Program-made: the position numbers and the translations under genes
The notes under the pieces: model-generated
The model's database searches: none
Told to the model about the DNA's origin: nothing
Seen by the model: only the letters and a program-made list of their open reading frames with translations
Shown: positions 17,702 to 27,014 of the stretch, one piece after another
How the letters are laid out: every line of letters begins with the position of its first letter
Position numbering within the stretch: position 1 is the stretch's first letter
DNA from: Actinomycetota bacterium
Lineage (GTDB): Bacteria; Actinomycetota; CADDZG01; JAHWKV01
DNA length: 45,896 bases
Reading direction: 5' to 3'
Assembly (NCBI GenBank): GCA_035759705.1
Contig: DASTUJ010000068.1
Coordinates: 1-45,896, forward strand

Positions 17702-18514
17702 TTAGGCGCATGCCCACGGTTGCCAGCCCCGGTCCAGGAACAGGGCGTGGGCGGCAAGCACCTGAGCCAGCGCATCGGGCCCGTGTCCGTAGTCGGCCCG
17801 CTCGTTGGCTCCCATTTGGAACAAGCCGAGGAACTGTCCCTTCTTGGCGTGCGTGCGCAGCGTCGACTCGCATCGTGCCACCGCAACCGCCTTGTCCCCT
17901 TCTGCGCCGAAGATGTGACGGATCAGCTCTTCGACCGGGAGTTTGGAGACGTCCACGGGGGCAGGCACCGGCGCCGCAGTCGGCAGCGGAATCACCTTCG
18001 CCAGGTCCTCGACTCCGTCTATCGGAGGCAGGCCGGCCAGGGAGACCGGAAGACCCGGAATCAGAGCGCCGTCAACCGGGGCGCCGCTTAGACCGAGGTT
18101 CATCGGCAGCGCGGCGACCGCTGATGCTGCGGCCTTGAGGGTGGCGGTCAACGGGTCGTCGGCCGGGGGAGTGGACGCGGAGTTTTGAACGGGGGGAGTT
18201 GGTGAGCCGGCGGCCGGGGAAGCCGGAACTGCCGGGGGGTTCCCCGCGCCGGTCGGGACGTTTACCGCAACCGTCGGGTTGACGGGAGCAGCCTGATCGG
18301 CGCTTCCCGCTGCTGAGGCGATGTGGCGAGGGGTGCGCCGGCCCGCCCTTTTTGCGTCGCGGCTGGTATTCGAGCCGCTGCTCTCGGCGGACCGAAGGGT
18401 CTCGGGGGCCGGGGAATCGCTACCGGAGAATGCAACCTGATAGACGATTCCAAACTCGAGAAGTCCTCCGAGAACTCCTACACAAATCCACTTACGCATG
18501 GCTATTCTCGCCAA
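17702..18514 (-). CDS. Exported lysozyme-like / transglycosylase protein
   Basis: A 270-residue protein with an N-terminal hydrophobic segment (about residues 8-30: signal peptide or anchor), a long Pro/Ala/Ser-rich linker (about 35-185) and a C-terminal lysozyme-like domain (about 190-270). That domain has AVARCES, whose Glu216 is the likely catalytic acid, then GLFQMG, YGHG and RGWQPWACA, as in resuscitation-factor-like and SLT domains. Expected role: peptidoglycan cleavage at the cell surface. TTG 18514 is preferred because AGGAGG (18523-18528) lies eight bases upstream; ATG 18499 is further away. Confidence 0.85.
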   Translation of the reverse strand: MARIAMRKWICVGVLGGLLEFGIVYQVAFSGSDSPAPETLRSAESSGSNTSRDAKRAGRRTPRHIASAAGSADQAAPVNPTVAVNVPTGAGNPPAVPASPAAGSPTPPVQNSASTPPADDPLTATLKAAASAVAALPMNLGLSGAPVDGALIPGLPVSLAGLPPIDGVEDLAKVIPLPTAAPVPAPVDVSKLPVEELIRHIFGAEGDKAVAVARCESTLRTHAKKGQFLGLFQMGANERADYGHGPDALAQVLAAHALFLDRGWQPWACA

Positions 18515-18696
18515 ACATGCGACCTCCTAGCTATCGGGGCTAACCAGAAGGCAGCCGAAACCAAGCTTTCGGCTTAAGTGTTGCGCGTTGAATCGCGACT
18601 GCGTTCTGGGATTAGGCGGCGACTCTAAGCTACAAGCGTGTGATTACGCAAATCGGCGATAGACGCCCAGCAGACGTTCGAGGGTATAAATCGGCC

Positions 18697-18708
18697 CGGG
18701 GAACCCCG
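18697..18708 (-). terminator. Weak hairpin after the phoU pair
   Basis: CGGGG faces CCCCG just past the stop of the last phoU gene, followed on the minus strand by an A/T-rich stretch (ATTTATA). The stem is short, so this is tentative. The remaining 18515-18696 shows no gene. Confidence 0.3.
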
Positions 18709-18719
18709 AGGTGGACCGC

Positions 18720-19484
18720 TTAGAGACCGGCGTTTTCCGGGTGAGAGGCGTCGGTGAACTCCCTGAATTCACCGGTGATCAAGAACGCAGTTTGCTCTGC
18801 GATGTCCACTGCGTGGTCGGCGACCCGTTCGATCTGGCGGGCCACCACATGGATCTGCATACCCCACTCGAGCAGCCGCATGTCGTTGCACATCGGCAGG
18901 ATCTCCTGGATGATTCCCCGGTTCAGCCGGTCCACCGGGTCGTCCATTGTGGGCAGTTGCAGGCACAATTCGAGGTCCCGATTGGCAAAGGCGTCCATTG
19001 AGGCCTCGATCATCCCGAGGGCGATCCCGCCCATCTCCCTGATGGTGGTCACCACCTGTTCGTTGCGCGGAAGGTGGGCGATCAAGGAACCGATCTTGGC
19101 GATGTTCACGGCCATGTCGGCCACCCGTTCCAGGTGCAGGCTGACGTGAAGCAGGGCGGTGATGAAGCGAAGGTCCGAGGCTACCGGAGCCTGGAGGGAG
19201 AGAACGTCCAGGATCCGGCGCTCGATCTCCATGTAGTGCTGGTCGACCTCGTCGTCGCTGGCAATAACGTGGTCGAAGATGTCGGCGTGGTTGTTGACGA
19301 TTCCGTCCAGGGAGTTCTCGAACATCGTCTGGGCGGCCGCGCCCATCGAGCGAATCATGACCTTCAGGTCCCGAAGGTCGTGGTCCAGCCGCCTGCGGAT
19401 GTGGGGGGTTGAGTCCGGTACGGTGGTGATTTTCAACCTCCCTGAAAATTTGTTGACGGCTGGGTCTGAACCATCACCGTTCAA
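18720..19484 (-). CDS. phoU: PhoU-family phosphate regulator (copy 2)
   Basis: A 254-residue two-repeat helical protein. PhoU links the Pst transporter to the sensor kinase and dampens phosphate uptake. Both repeats show the metal-binding E/D-rich helices: HLERVADMAVNIAKI in the first and QIERVADHAVDIAEQ in the second, with RQAP-like LQAPVASDLRFI. TTG 19484 is the annotated start but its support is weak. The family match begins near HIRRRLDHDL, so the true start could be up to about 25 residues later. It follows the other phoU after 36 bases and is probably the last gene of the pst operon. Confidence 0.92.
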   Translation of the reverse strand: MNGDGSDPAVNKFSGRLKITTVPDSTPHIRRRLDHDLRDLKVMIRSMGAAAQTMFENSLDGIVNNHADIFDHVIASDDEVDQHYMEIERRILDVLSLQAPVASDLRFITALLHVSLHLERVADMAVNIAKIGSLIAHLPRNEQVVTTIREMGGIALGMIEASMDAFANRDLELCLQLPTMDDPVDRLNRGIIQEILPMCNDMRLLEWGMQIHVVARQIERVADHAVDIAEQTAFLITGEFREFTDASHPENAGL

Positions 19485-19520
19485 TCATGGCACTTAAGTC
19501 TCAATCGGCAAGCTTTTTCC

Positions 19521-20201
19521 TCAACGCACCTCCGATGCCAGGTAGGCGGGGTCGGCCGTGAGCAGATACTGGAGCCTCTCCCCGACGATCACGCTGTGAT
19601 CGGCTATGCGGTCCAGGGCTTTGCCCATCAAGACCGCGCTCACTGCGATCTGCGTCGCGCCCGGGCCGTCCAGGCGAAGAATCTGCTCCAGCAGCCGGGT
19701 GTAGCGTCCCTCCATGTCCTGGTTGCGGGCCACCAGGGTGCTCGCCAGCTCCAGGTTCTGGCTCGACCAGGCGCCCACGGCGGTCCGGTAGAGCTCCTGG
19801 GCGATCTCGGCCATGGAGTCCAGTGAGACGAACAATTCCGACCCGGCCGGAATCTCCGGGGCGTGCTTGATCACCCGCAGCGCCAGGTCGCCCATGCGCT
19901 CCAGCTCCTCGAGCAGCCTCAGCACCGAGACGATGAACCGCAGGTCGGATGCGACCGGGGCCTGCCGGCGCAGCATGTCGTAGCAGCGTTCCGTGAGCGA
20001 GACGAGCATGGCGTCGATCTCGTCGTCCGCCCCGAGGGCCAGCGCGGCCACCGCAAGGTCGCCGGTGGCGAGCACGGTTCGCATCCGGCTGAGGGCCTCC
20101 CCGACCCGAACCGCCATGACCTCCACCTGCAGGCGCACCTGGTCCAGCTCGGCGTCGAAGTGGATCCGGATGCCGGGCGGGGCGCTCTCCTCCTGGCCCA
20201 T
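19521..20201 (-). CDS. phoU: PhoU-family phosphate regulator (copy 1)
   Basis: A 226-residue PhoU with the repeats RRQAPVASDLRFIVSVLRLLEELERMGDLAL and KALDRIADHSVIVGERL. Actinobacteria often carry two PhoU paralogs, and here both are tandem. The second repeat is less conserved than in the neighbouring copy, so the two may have diverged in partners. ATG 20201 has AGGAG at good spacing. It lies 10 bases after pstB. A role in signalling phosphate sufficiency to the divergent sensor kinase is expected. Confidence 0.93.
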   Translation of the reverse strand: MGQEESAPPGIRIHFDAELDQVRLQVEVMAVRVGEALSRMRTVLATGDLAVAALALGADDEIDAMLVSLTERCYDMLRRQAPVASDLRFIVSVLRLLEELERMGDLALRVIKHAPEIPAGSELFVSLDSMAEIAQELYRTAVGAWSSQNLELASTLVARNQDMEGRYTRLLEQILRLDGPGATQIAVSAVLMGKALDRIADHSVIVGERLQYLLTADPAYLASEVR

Positions 20202-20211
20202 CAGACAGCTC

Positions 20212-21096
20212 CTAACCGAACCGGCCGGTGACGTAGTTCTCGGTCCGCTCGTCGGAGGGGTTGGAGAACATCTTCTCGGTCTTGTCGTACTCGACCAGGA
20301 TCCCGGTTCTGGTGTCGGATGTCTCGTTGACCTCCGCGGTGAAGAAGGCGCACATGTCGCTTACCCGGGCTGCCTGCTGCATGTTGTGGGTGACGATGAT
20401 GATGCTGTAGTCGTGCTTGATCTCCTCCATGAGGTCCTCGATGCGCCCGGTTGCGATGGGGTCCAGGGCCGAGCAGGGCTCGTCCATGAGGATCACCTCG
20501 GGGTCGACCGCCAGAGCGCGTGCGATGCACAGCCGCTGTTGCTGTCCTCCCGAAAGCCCCATGGCGGAGTCCTTCAGGCGGTCTTTGACCTCGTCCCACA
20601 AAGCAGCCCTTCTTAGCGATTTTTCGACAATTTCGTCCATATCGCCCTTGATTCCGGCGATTTTCGGGCCAAAAGTGATGTTGTCGTAGATCGACTTGGG
20701 GAACGGATTCGGCTTCTGGAAGACCATTCCGACCCTCCGGCGGACCTCCACCGCGTTCACATCCTGGTGGTACAGGTCGACCCCGTGGAACAGGATGCTG
20801 CCCTCGACCCGTGCAATCTCCACCAGGTCGTTCATGCGGTTGAAACACCTCAGCAGCGTGGTCTTGCCGCACCCCGAGGGGCCGATAAACGCGGTGATCT
20901 GCCGTTCGCAGACGGTCATGTTGACGTTGCGGATGGCCCGGAAGGCGCCGTAGTAGACCGACAGGTCGTTGACTTCGAAGACGGGGACGTCCTCGGTGTC
21001 GGTGAGCGGGACGTCTTTAGGGGAGCGTGAGATGTCCAACCGGGGGGAGGGGCTGTTCGGGGGCTTCAGTTTGGAGTCCGGGGGCACGTCGCTCAT
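20212..21096 (-). CDS. pstB: Phosphate ABC transporter ATP-binding protein PstB
   Basis: A 294-residue ATPase with Walker [10 protein letters not shown], the PstB-typical [16 protein letters not shown], signature [15 protein letters not shown] and Walker [18 protein letters not shown]. About 40 residues of Pro/Ser-rich extension precede the ABC fold, making it longer than the usual roughly 250-260. ATG 21096 overlaps the pstA stop by four bases, with GAGGAG directly upstream. Confidence 0.97.
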   Translation of the reverse strand: MSDVPPDSKLKPPNSPSPRLDISRSPKDVPLTDTEDVPVFEVNDLSVYYGAFRAIRNVNMTVCERQITAFIGPSGCGKTTLLRCFNRMNDLVEIARVEGSILFHGVDLYHQDVNAVEVRRRVGMVFQKPNPFPKSIYDNITFGPKIAGIKGDMDEIVEKSLRRAALWDEVKDRLKDSAMGLSGGQQQRLCIARALAVDPEVILMDEPCSALDPIATGRIEDLMEEIKHDYSIIIVTHNMQQAARVSDMCAFFTAEVNETSDTRTGILVEYDKTEKMFSNPSDERTENYVTGRFG

Positions 21097-22034
21097 CTCC
21101 TCTTCTCGTACTTGTTACGCAACAGGATGGCGACCGTATTAGCCAACAGTACCACCACCAAAAGCACCACAATCGCCGCGGAGGTCGACTCCCTAAAGCC
21201 CGCCTGGGGCCTTCCCGCCCACGTATAGATGATGATCGGCATGGCGGTGAAGCGCTCCTGCAAAGACGACAGGCTGTAGCCGGCGCCCTCCGACAGGTAG
21301 CCCGTGGTCGCACCGACCAGGATCAGGGGCGCCGCCTCCCCCAGCGCCCGGGCAAGAGAGAGCACGGTTCCGGTCAGGATGCCGGGGCCGGCATAGGGGA
21401 GGACGTGGCTGCGGACCACCTCCCACCGGGTGGCGCCGACGCCGAAGCCGGCCTCCCGGAGGGAGTCCGGGACCGCTCGTAGCGCCTCGGCCGACGTGAT
21501 GATCACAATCGGCAGCACCAGGACGGCCAGCGTCAGCCCGGCCGAAACCACCGTGGCGCCGTTCGACTCGGGCCCGGTGATGAAGCGCAGCGCCTTCACG
21601 AAGATCGCGAACCCGAGCAGCCCGAAGACCACCGACGGGACTCCGGCGAGGTTGCGGATGTTCACGTCGATGAACCGGGTGAGCCGGGATTGGGGGGCGT
21701 ACTCCTCGAGGTAGATGGCGGCCCCGACCCCGAGGGGGAAGGCGATCAGAACCACGAACATCCCGATGAAGAAGGTGCCCCGAAGGCCCTGGCTGATGCC
21801 GGCGCGGGCGGCGGTGATGCCGAGCTTGCCGGTCACGAAGTCACCCAGCCTGGTCGACAGGACACCCCACCCGCCGGACACCACGTCGAACAGAAGCAGA
21901 GCGAGAAGGGAGAGGGTGATGAACATGGTCGCCAGGAGCAGCAGCCGGAAGAAGAATCCGGCGGTGTCGAACCGCTTGCCCTTGAGGCGCGCTTTTACGT
22001 ACTCGGGGGAGCTCGTGACGGCTCTCGAGGACAT
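21093..22034 (-). CDS. pstA: Phosphate ABC transporter permease PstA
   Basis: A 313-residue permease with six hydrophobic segments and the binding-protein-dependent loop [33 protein letters not shown] and [14 protein letters not shown] are family hallmarks. It pairs with PstC. ATG 22034 shares one base with the pstC stop (TGATG), typical of translational coupling. Confidence 0.97.
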   Translation of the reverse strand: MSSRAVTSSPEYVKARLKGKRFDTAGFFFRLLLLATMFITLSLLALLLFDVVSGGWGVLSTRLGDFVTGKLGITAARAGISQGLRGTFFIGMFVVLIAFPLGVGAAIYLEEYAPQSRLTRFIDVNIRNLAGVPSVVFGLLGFAIFVKALRFITGPESNGATVVSAGLTLAVLVLPIVIITSAEALRAVPDSLREAGFGVGATRWEVVRSHVLPYAGPGILTGTVLSLARALGEAAPLILVGATTGYLSEGAGYSLSSLQERFTAMPIIIYTWAGRPQAGFRESTSAAIVVLLVVVLLANTVAILLRNKYEKRR

Positions 22035-22972
22035 CAGTACTTCTGCCTGACCCGGCGGACGAACCTACCGGCGAAGGTGTTGAGCAGCAGGGTCATCAGG
22101 AAAAGCATCATGCCGACGAAGAACAGGCTCTGGAAGGTGAGGCCGGCGCCCTTGACCGCGTCGGTCCCCCCCGCCATCGACGCCATAGCGGCGGTCATCG
22201 TCTGGCCCCGGTCGAAGACGTTCATGCTGAAAAGCGAGCCGCCGCTGGCTCCGGCAGCGATGGCGACGACCATGGTCTCCCCGATGGCCCGGGAGATCCC
22301 GATGATGAACGCAGCCACCAGCCCGGACACCGAGGCGGGGATTACCACCCGGATCGACGTGGTCACCTTGCGGGCCCCCATGCCGTAGGACGCCTCTCGC
22401 AGAGCTTTCGGCACCGCCTTCATGGCGTCCTCGGCAATCGAAGCCACCAGCGGCGTGACCAGGAGCCCGACGCCGATGCCGGCGGCCATCAGGTTGAACA
22501 GGGCCGCCTCCTCGTTCATCCGCTGGACGATCTGAGGCGAGATCCAGGTCAGGGCGAAGAACCCGAGCACCACGCTTGGGATGCCGGCCAGGATCTCCAG
22601 GATCGGCTTGAGAACCCGCCGCACCTTCGGCTTGGCGTACTCGGCCAGGAAGACCGCAGCCCCCATCCCGAGCGGGGCGGCCACCAGCATGCCGATCAGC
22701 GTGACCAGCACGCTCCCGACAAAGAGCGTGCGGATGTCGTACAGGTCCCGGCGGGGGAACCAGCCCTCACTCCAGAGCGAGGAGAGGTCGACCTGGGTGA
22801 CAAAGGTGAATGTCTCCCGGGCAAGCGTCAGGACGATCAGGGCGCTGATGACTATCGACAGGGCCGCGGTTCCGAGGAACGCCGCCCGGATGACCGATTC
22901 CTTGCGCATGCGGCCACGCTCCCCACGAAGCGACGCCAGGCTGAAGTTCTCCTCCGTGGGTCCGGATGCCAT
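22034..22972 (-). CDS. pstC: Phosphate ABC transporter permease PstC
   Basis: A 312-residue permease with six hydrophobic segments, FLAEYAKPKVRRVLKP, LAGIPSVVLGFFAL, and the EAA loop DAMKAVPKALREASYGMGA. It forms the channel with PstA. ATG 22972 overlaps the pstS stop by one base (TAATG). Confidence 0.97.
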   Translation of the reverse strand: MASGPTEENFSLASLRGERGRMRKESVIRAAFLGTAALSIVISALIVLTLARETFTFVTQVDLSSLWSEGWFPRRDLYDIRTLFVGSVLVTLIGMLVAAPLGMGAAVFLAEYAKPKVRRVLKPILEILAGIPSVVLGFFALTWISPQIVQRMNEEAALFNLMAAGIGVGLLVTPLVASIAEDAMKAVPKALREASYGMGARKVTTSIRVVIPASVSGLVAAFIIGISRAIGETMVVAIAAGASGGSLFSMNVFDRGQTMTAAMASMAGGTDAVKGAGLTFQSLFFVGMMLFLMTLLLNTFAGRFVRRVRQKY

Positions 22973-23997
22973 TAGATTCCGCTCTCCTCGAACGCCCTGG
23001 CGGTGGCCGCAGCCTCATCCGGGTTCAGGTTCACGTATCCGACCTCGCCGGCCGTGGCCAGTCCCCGTTCGCTTACGTAGTACTCGACGAACGCCCTCAG
23101 GGCGGGCTTGGAAGCGAGCTTGGCTTTGTTGACGTAGATGAACAGCGGCCGGGAGACCGGATAGGAGTTGTCGGCGATCGTCTCGTGGCTGGGGGCCACA
23201 CATACGCCGTTCTCGCCGGCGACCTCGAACGCCTTCAACTGGTCCCGGTTCGCGTCGTAGAAGGCGTAACCCACCCACCCGAACGAGGTCTTCGAGCCCC
23301 CGATTCCCTGAATGATGACGTTGTCGTCGGCCGAGGCCTGGTAGTCGGGCCGGGTTTGGGGCTCCTGGCCCCGTGCCTCTGCGATGCCGGCGAGCACCAG
23401 CTCGACGAAGCTGTCGTAGGTGCCGGATTCTTCGCCCGGGCCGGTGATGGCCAGCCGGGCGCTCGCGAAGGGAGCCCCTTTGCTGCCGCCCACCTCGGCG
23501 GCCAGCTCGTTGGCCTCCTCCCAGTTGTCGACGTTTTTGGACTCGGGCCCGGTAAGGGCGTAGATGTCGGAGAAGGACAGGCACCTGCCGATCCTGTCGT
23601 TGTCGGGTGAGGTCAGGACGGCGAGGCCGTCGTTGGCGACCTTCAGCTCGAGGTACTCGACGCCGGCCTGCCGGCAGGACTCGACCTCCTCCTCGGAGAT
23701 CGCCCGGGAGGCGTCTGAGATGTCGGTGTCGCCCTGGCAGAACAGCTCGAAGCCGTCACCGGTTCCGGGACCGTCGACCGAGATCTTGACGTTGGGGTTG
23801 TTGTCGTCGAACACCTCGGCGATGCCTATGGAGATGGGCTCGACGGTGGACGACCCCGAGATCACGATGGTGCCCTTGAGGCCCGTTTCATCACTGTCTC
23901 CGCCGCAGCCTGCGGCTGCCATCGCCAGGGCCAGCAACGCCGGTAGGAGCCGGCGGGCTGTACATATGGGGGTGGATCGGCTGCTAGCGTCACGCAT
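22972..23997 (-). CDS. pstS: Phosphate-binding lipoprotein PstS
   Basis: A 341-residue lipoprotein. The signal peptide ends in the lipobox AAAGC, with the lipidated cysteine at 31. The mature part begins with GTIVISGSSTVEPIS, the phosphate-binding segment, and has GPGTGDGFELFCQGDTDISDASR and TGPGEESGTYDSF, all PstS hallmarks. It captures phosphate outside the membrane and hands it to PstCA. The ATG at 23997 is eight bases from a -10 box, and a Pho-box-like element lies further upstream. Confidence 0.97.
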   Translation of the reverse strand: MRDASSRSTPICTARRLLPALLALAMAAAGCGGDSDETGLKGTIVISGSSTVEPISIGIAEVFDDNNPNVKISVDGPGTGDGFELFCQGDTDISDASRAISEEEVESCRQAGVEYLELKVANDGLAVLTSPDNDRIGRCLSFSDIYALTGPESKNVDNWEEANELAAEVGGSKGAPFASARLAITGPGEESGTYDSFVELVLAGIAEARGQEPQTRPDYQASADDNVIIQGIGGSKTSFGWVGYAFYDANRDQLKAFEVAGENGVCVAPSHETIADNSYPVSRPLFIYVNKAKLASKPALRAFVEYYVSERGLATAGEVGYVNLNPDEAAATARAFEESGI

Positions 23998-24005
23998 CTA
24001 CCGCC

Positions 24006-24011
24006 ACACTA
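24006..24011 (-). promoter_or_regulatory. -10 hexamer of the pst operon
   Basis: TAGTGT on the minus strand lies eight bases before ATG 23997 and 26 bases downstream of the Pho-box-like repeats, suitable for activator-dependent transcription. Confidence 0.45.
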
Positions 24012-24037
24012 GGAACATGGGCCACTGTTATGGTGGT

Positions 24038-24060
24038 CTGAATCTGAACTCTTTCTGAAC
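24038..24060 (-). promoter_or_regulatory. Pho-box-like direct repeats
   Basis: On the minus strand GTTCAG occurs at 24055-24060 and 24044-24049, an 11-base period, followed by a degenerate ATTCAG at 24038-24043. GTTCA repeats with 11-base spacing are the actinobacterial PhoP/RegX3 binding pattern. The element lies between the divergent pstS and response-regulator genes. Confidence 0.65.
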
Positions 24061-24074
24061 ATCGGAGCGAATCG

Positions 24075-24776
24075 GTGTCCAAGGTGCTGGTGGTGGAGGA
24101 CGATCCCACCATGTGCGAGATGCTCGCCTACAACCTTCGCCGTGAGGGGTTCGACGTCGACACCGCCGCGGACGGTGAAACCGGCCTGGCAAAGGCCAAC
24201 TCGCCGGATGTCTCGATGATGATCGTGGACCTCATGCTTCCCGGCATCGACGGTATGCAGATCACCCGGGAGATCCGCCAGAGGCGCCACGACCTGATCA
24301 TCCTCATGCTCACCGCCCGCTCCGAGGAGAAGGTCCGGCTGCAGGGTTTCGGCTCGGGCATCGACGACTTCCTCGCCAAGCCCTTCTCGATGGGCGAGCT
24401 GGTGGCCCGGGTCAAGGCGCTGCTGCGGCGCTCCCGGGTGGAGGCGCTGCGCTCCGGAGCACCGGCCGAACTGGTTTTCGGGGACCTGAGGTTGGTGACC
24501 CGGGACTTTCGGTGCTGGGTGGGGGAAACCGAGGTCGACCTGAGGCCCAAGGAGCTCACCCTCCTGGCAACCCTGGCGTCCGAGCCGGGCCGGCTGTTCT
24601 CCCGTGCCGAGCTGGCCGACAAGGTCTGGGGGTACGACAAGATGACCGACACCCGCACCATCGACACCCATATCAAAAACCTGCGCCGCAAGGTTGAGGT
24701 GCCTTCTGCCTACACCTACATCGTGACGGTGCGAGGCGTCGGCTACCGGTTCCGCGTCAAGCCCAAAGTGTCGTGA
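24075..24776 (+). CDS. PhoP/RegX3-like response regulator
   Basis: A 233-residue OmpR/PhoB-type regulator. The receiver domain has the acidic pair near residues 9-10, phosphoacceptor Asp52 in MIVDLMLPG, and Lys in LAKPFSMGEL. The C-terminal winged helix has FSRAELADKVWGY and TRTIDTHIKNLRRK. GTG 24075 has GGAG upstream. The stop overlaps the kinase start (GTGA). Position beside pst and the Pho-box-like element points to phosphate-starvation control, as for RegX3. Confidence 0.95.
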   Translation: MSKVLVVEDDPTMCEMLAYNLRREGFDVDTAADGETGLAKANSPDVSMMIVDLMLPGIDGMQITREIRQRRHDLIILMLTARSEEKVRLQGFGSGIDDFLAKPFSMGELVARVKALLRRSRVEALRSGAPAELVFGDLRLVTRDFRCWVGETEVDLRPKELTLLATLASEPGRLFSRAELADKVWGYDKMTDTRTIDTHIKNLRRKVEVPSAYTYIVTVRGVGYRFRVKPKVS

Positions 24777-26068
24777 AGCGGGCGCCGGCCCTCCGTTCCA
24801 GGATCGCGGGAGTTCAGGTCGCGGTGACGCTCGCAGGTCTGGTTGCGCTCTACCTGGTGCTCGGCGACCGCCTGGGGTCTTCCAGAGGGCCGTTCGTGCT
24901 CGTCGGTGCCGGCGTCCTCCTGGCGACCCTGGCTGCCTCGTCGATGGCCGCCAACTGGATCAAACAGTCGCTGGAGCTGCTGGCACGGGATCTCGCTCTT
25001 ATCGCTCGTGGGCACTCGGACCGGGTCACGGCCAGCGGCCCCCAGGAGACGGTGAAGCTCTCCGAGGCCATCAACGGCATGGCCGAGGAGCTGGCCGGCG
25101 TCATCGACGAGCTGCGGTCGGAGACCGCGCTGCGGGAGCAGATCCTGGCCTCAATGCGGGAGGGAGTGGTGCTGGCCGACGGCTACGGAGAGGTGATCTA
25201 CGCCAACCAGGCCGCCCATGACATGTTCGGGCGCAGTCCGCGGGATCTGCTGCCCGCCCAGCTCGAGGAGCCCGGGGAGCACGAGCTCACGATCCACCAC
25301 CCCCGCAGGCGCGAGCTGAGGTCGACGTCGGTGAGGCTGGCCGACGGCCGCACCCTGGTGGTGATCCAGGACGAGACGGAACGCAAGCGGGTGGAGTCGA
25401 TCCGCCGGGACTTCGTGGCCAACGCCTCCCACGAGCTCAAGACTCCGGTCGCCGGGATCATGGTCACTGCGGAGACGGTCGAGCGGGCCATCGACGAGGA
25501 CATAACCCACGCCAAACGGTTCGCCGCCAACCTGGTCCGGGAGGCCCGGCGCCTGAGCGCCCTGGTACAGGATCTGCTCGACCTCGCCCGGCTGGAGAGG
25601 GGGCAGGGGGAGCGGATCAGGCTGCGCCTGGTGGGGGTGGTCGAGGAGGAGGTCGACTCGCTTCGGGAGCGCATCGAGAGAAAGGGCCTGGCGTTGACCG
25701 TCGAGCTGGACCGGGAGGTCGAGGTCCTGGGGGTGCAGGAGGACCTGGCGTTGATGGTCCGCAACCTGCTGGAGAACGCGCTCGTCTACACCGCGGAGGG
25801 TTCGATCGAGGTAACGATGGCCGACGCCGGCGAGGCATTCGAGCTGAAGGTGGCCGACACCGGCTCCGGCATCCCCACAACGGACCTGGAGCGCATCTTC
25901 GAGCGCTTCTACCGGGTGGACAAGGCCCGCAGCCGCGACACCGGAGGCACCGGCCTGGGTCTGGCGATAGTGAGGCACGTGGCCGAGAGCCACGGGGGAG
26001 TGGTGGAGGTGGCAAGCGAGTTGGGCTCCGGCTCAACCTTCACGGTACGCCTGCCGCACCCGGCATAG
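24773..26068 (+). CDS. PhoR/SenX3-like sensor histidine kinase
   Basis: A 431-residue kinase. Two membrane helices (about residues 13-31 and 40-62) are separated by a very short loop, so it has no real extracytoplasmic sensor, like PhoR/SenX3. A HAMP-like linker and a PAS domain (about 120-205) follow, then the HisKA motif NASHELKTP with phosphorylated His220. The ATPase domain has NLLENAL, DTGSGIP and GGTGLGLAIV. It probably reads phosphate status via Pst and PhoU. Confidence 0.95.
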   Translation: MKRAPALRSRIAGVQVAVTLAGLVALYLVLGDRLGSSRGPFVLVGAGVLLATLAASSMAANWIKQSLELLARDLALIARGHSDRVTASGPQETVKLSEAINGMAEELAGVIDELRSETALREQILASMREGVVLADGYGEVIYANQAAHDMFGRSPRDLLPAQLEEPGEHELTIHHPRRRELRSTSVRLADGRTLVVIQDETERKRVESIRRDFVANASHELKTPVAGIMVTAETVERAIDEDITHAKRFAANLVREARRLSALVQDLLDLARLERGQGERIRLRLVGVVEEEVDSLRERIERKGLALTVELDREVEVLGVQEDLALMVRNLLENALVYTAEGSIEVTMADAGEAFELKVADTGSGIPTTDLERIFERFYRVDKARSRDTGGTGLGLAIVRHVAESHGGVVEVASELGSGSTFTVRLPHPA

Positions 26069-26077
26069 CCGGGGGAG

Positions 26078-26911
26078 CTACTCCCTGTTACAGGTGATGC
26101 CGAGCTTCTCCGGGCCCTTGTTGCAGCGGTCGTCGATGAACCCTTCGATGGCCTTGGTGTTCAACTCGTCGCACTCCTGCATGTGTCTCCAGGAGGCCAG
26201 GGCAATGGGCTTCTCTATGTCCGGGTTGGGGATGGAGATCACGCCGTCGATGAACGAGTCGGCGAAGGCGTCCACCTCGTCGATCTCTTCGTCGGAAAGA
26301 TCCTTGTAGTGGATGATGATCCCGCCGTGCTCGAGGTTGTGAACCAGGGTCTCGTGGTCCGGCGCCTCACGGTAGGAGCCCCACGGGGAGGTCTGGCCGC
26401 GGTGGACACCTGAGGTGGGCGGGTTGGTCTTGTAGTCGTCGAAGGTCTCGTCGGCGCCCAGGTGGGGCTTCTCGTCCAGCTCGTCCGGGAAGGACTCGAT
26501 GTCGCCGCAACCCGCCTCGTCGGCGGCGGCTGCAAAAGCCGCCCTCTCGCCCTTGGACCTTTGGATCCCATAGAAGACTGCGGCGCCCAGGGCGACGAGC
26601 AGGACTATCGAGATAAGAACCTGCTTACGCCGTTTGGCCTGCTGGCGTTTCCGGGCGGCGGCGACCCGTTCCTGACGGGCGGCCTCTCGCTTGAGCTTCT
26701 TCTCCTCCGCCGACTTGCTGAGCTGCGCTGCCGAAGCGCCTGCTGCGGCGTTCTCTGCAGCCTCGGAGGTCGCCTTTTCGGCGTCGCCTCCTGGAGCCGA
26801 TGCGGCTTTGGCTGCGCCCGCGCCGGCAGCCGCCCCGGCAGGCTTGCGCGCCTGGGGAGGCTTCTTGCCTGCGGGTCGTTTCTGAGGGGGGCGCTTCTTG
26901 GGGGGTGCCAT
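26078..26911 (-). CDS. DUF3105 membrane protein
   Basis: A 277-residue protein. A long Lys/Pro/Ala-rich cytoplasmic N-terminus (to about residue 95) contains a charged helical stretch, one membrane helix (about 98-116) follows, then a DUF3105 domain. Domain hallmarks are PPTSGVHRGQTSPWGSY, LVHNLEHGGIIIHY and a cysteine pair near the C-terminus. The histidines of HxxxNLEHG could bind metal, but the function of DUF3105 is unknown. ATG 26911 is preferred; a TTG at 26920 would add three residues. A TAGGAT box lies eight bases before ATG 26911. It is convergent with the phoR-like gene. Confidence 0.88.
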   Translation of the reverse strand: MAPPKKRPPQKRPAGKKPPQARKPAGAAAGAGAAKAASAPGGDAEKATSEAAENAAAGASAAQLSKSAEEKKLKREAARQERVAAARKRQQAKRRKQVLISIVLLVALGAAVFYGIQRSKGERAAFAAAADEAGCGDIESFPDELDEKPHLGADETFDDYKTNPPTSGVHRGQTSPWGSYREAPDHETLVHNLEHGGIIIHYKDLSDEEIDEVDAFADSFIDGVISIPNPDIEKPIALASWRHMQECDELNTKAIEGFIDDRCNKGPEKLGITCNRE

Positions 26912-26971
26912 CTGCCCCAATCCTAAACCACTTCCGCGGCGAGCCGTCCAATCCGGCAGCTGAACGCAAAA

Positions 26972-26998
26972 GCCCCCGGAAGGAATCCCTCCGGGGGC
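26972..26998 (-). terminator. Intrinsic terminator of gene 27015-27902
   Basis: A perfect 9-bp stem (26972-26980 with 26990-26998) and nine-base loop. On the minus strand it is followed by TTTTGCG, just after the stop of the upstream gene. Confidence 0.85.
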
Positions 26999-27014
26999 CT
27001 GGGGCTTTGCGGAT

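Noticed and set aside
26073-26085. Small GGGAG/CTCCC hairpin between the phoR-like and DUF3105 genes as a terminator
   Set aside because: The stem is five bases, overlaps the DUF3105 3' end and lacks a T-run.
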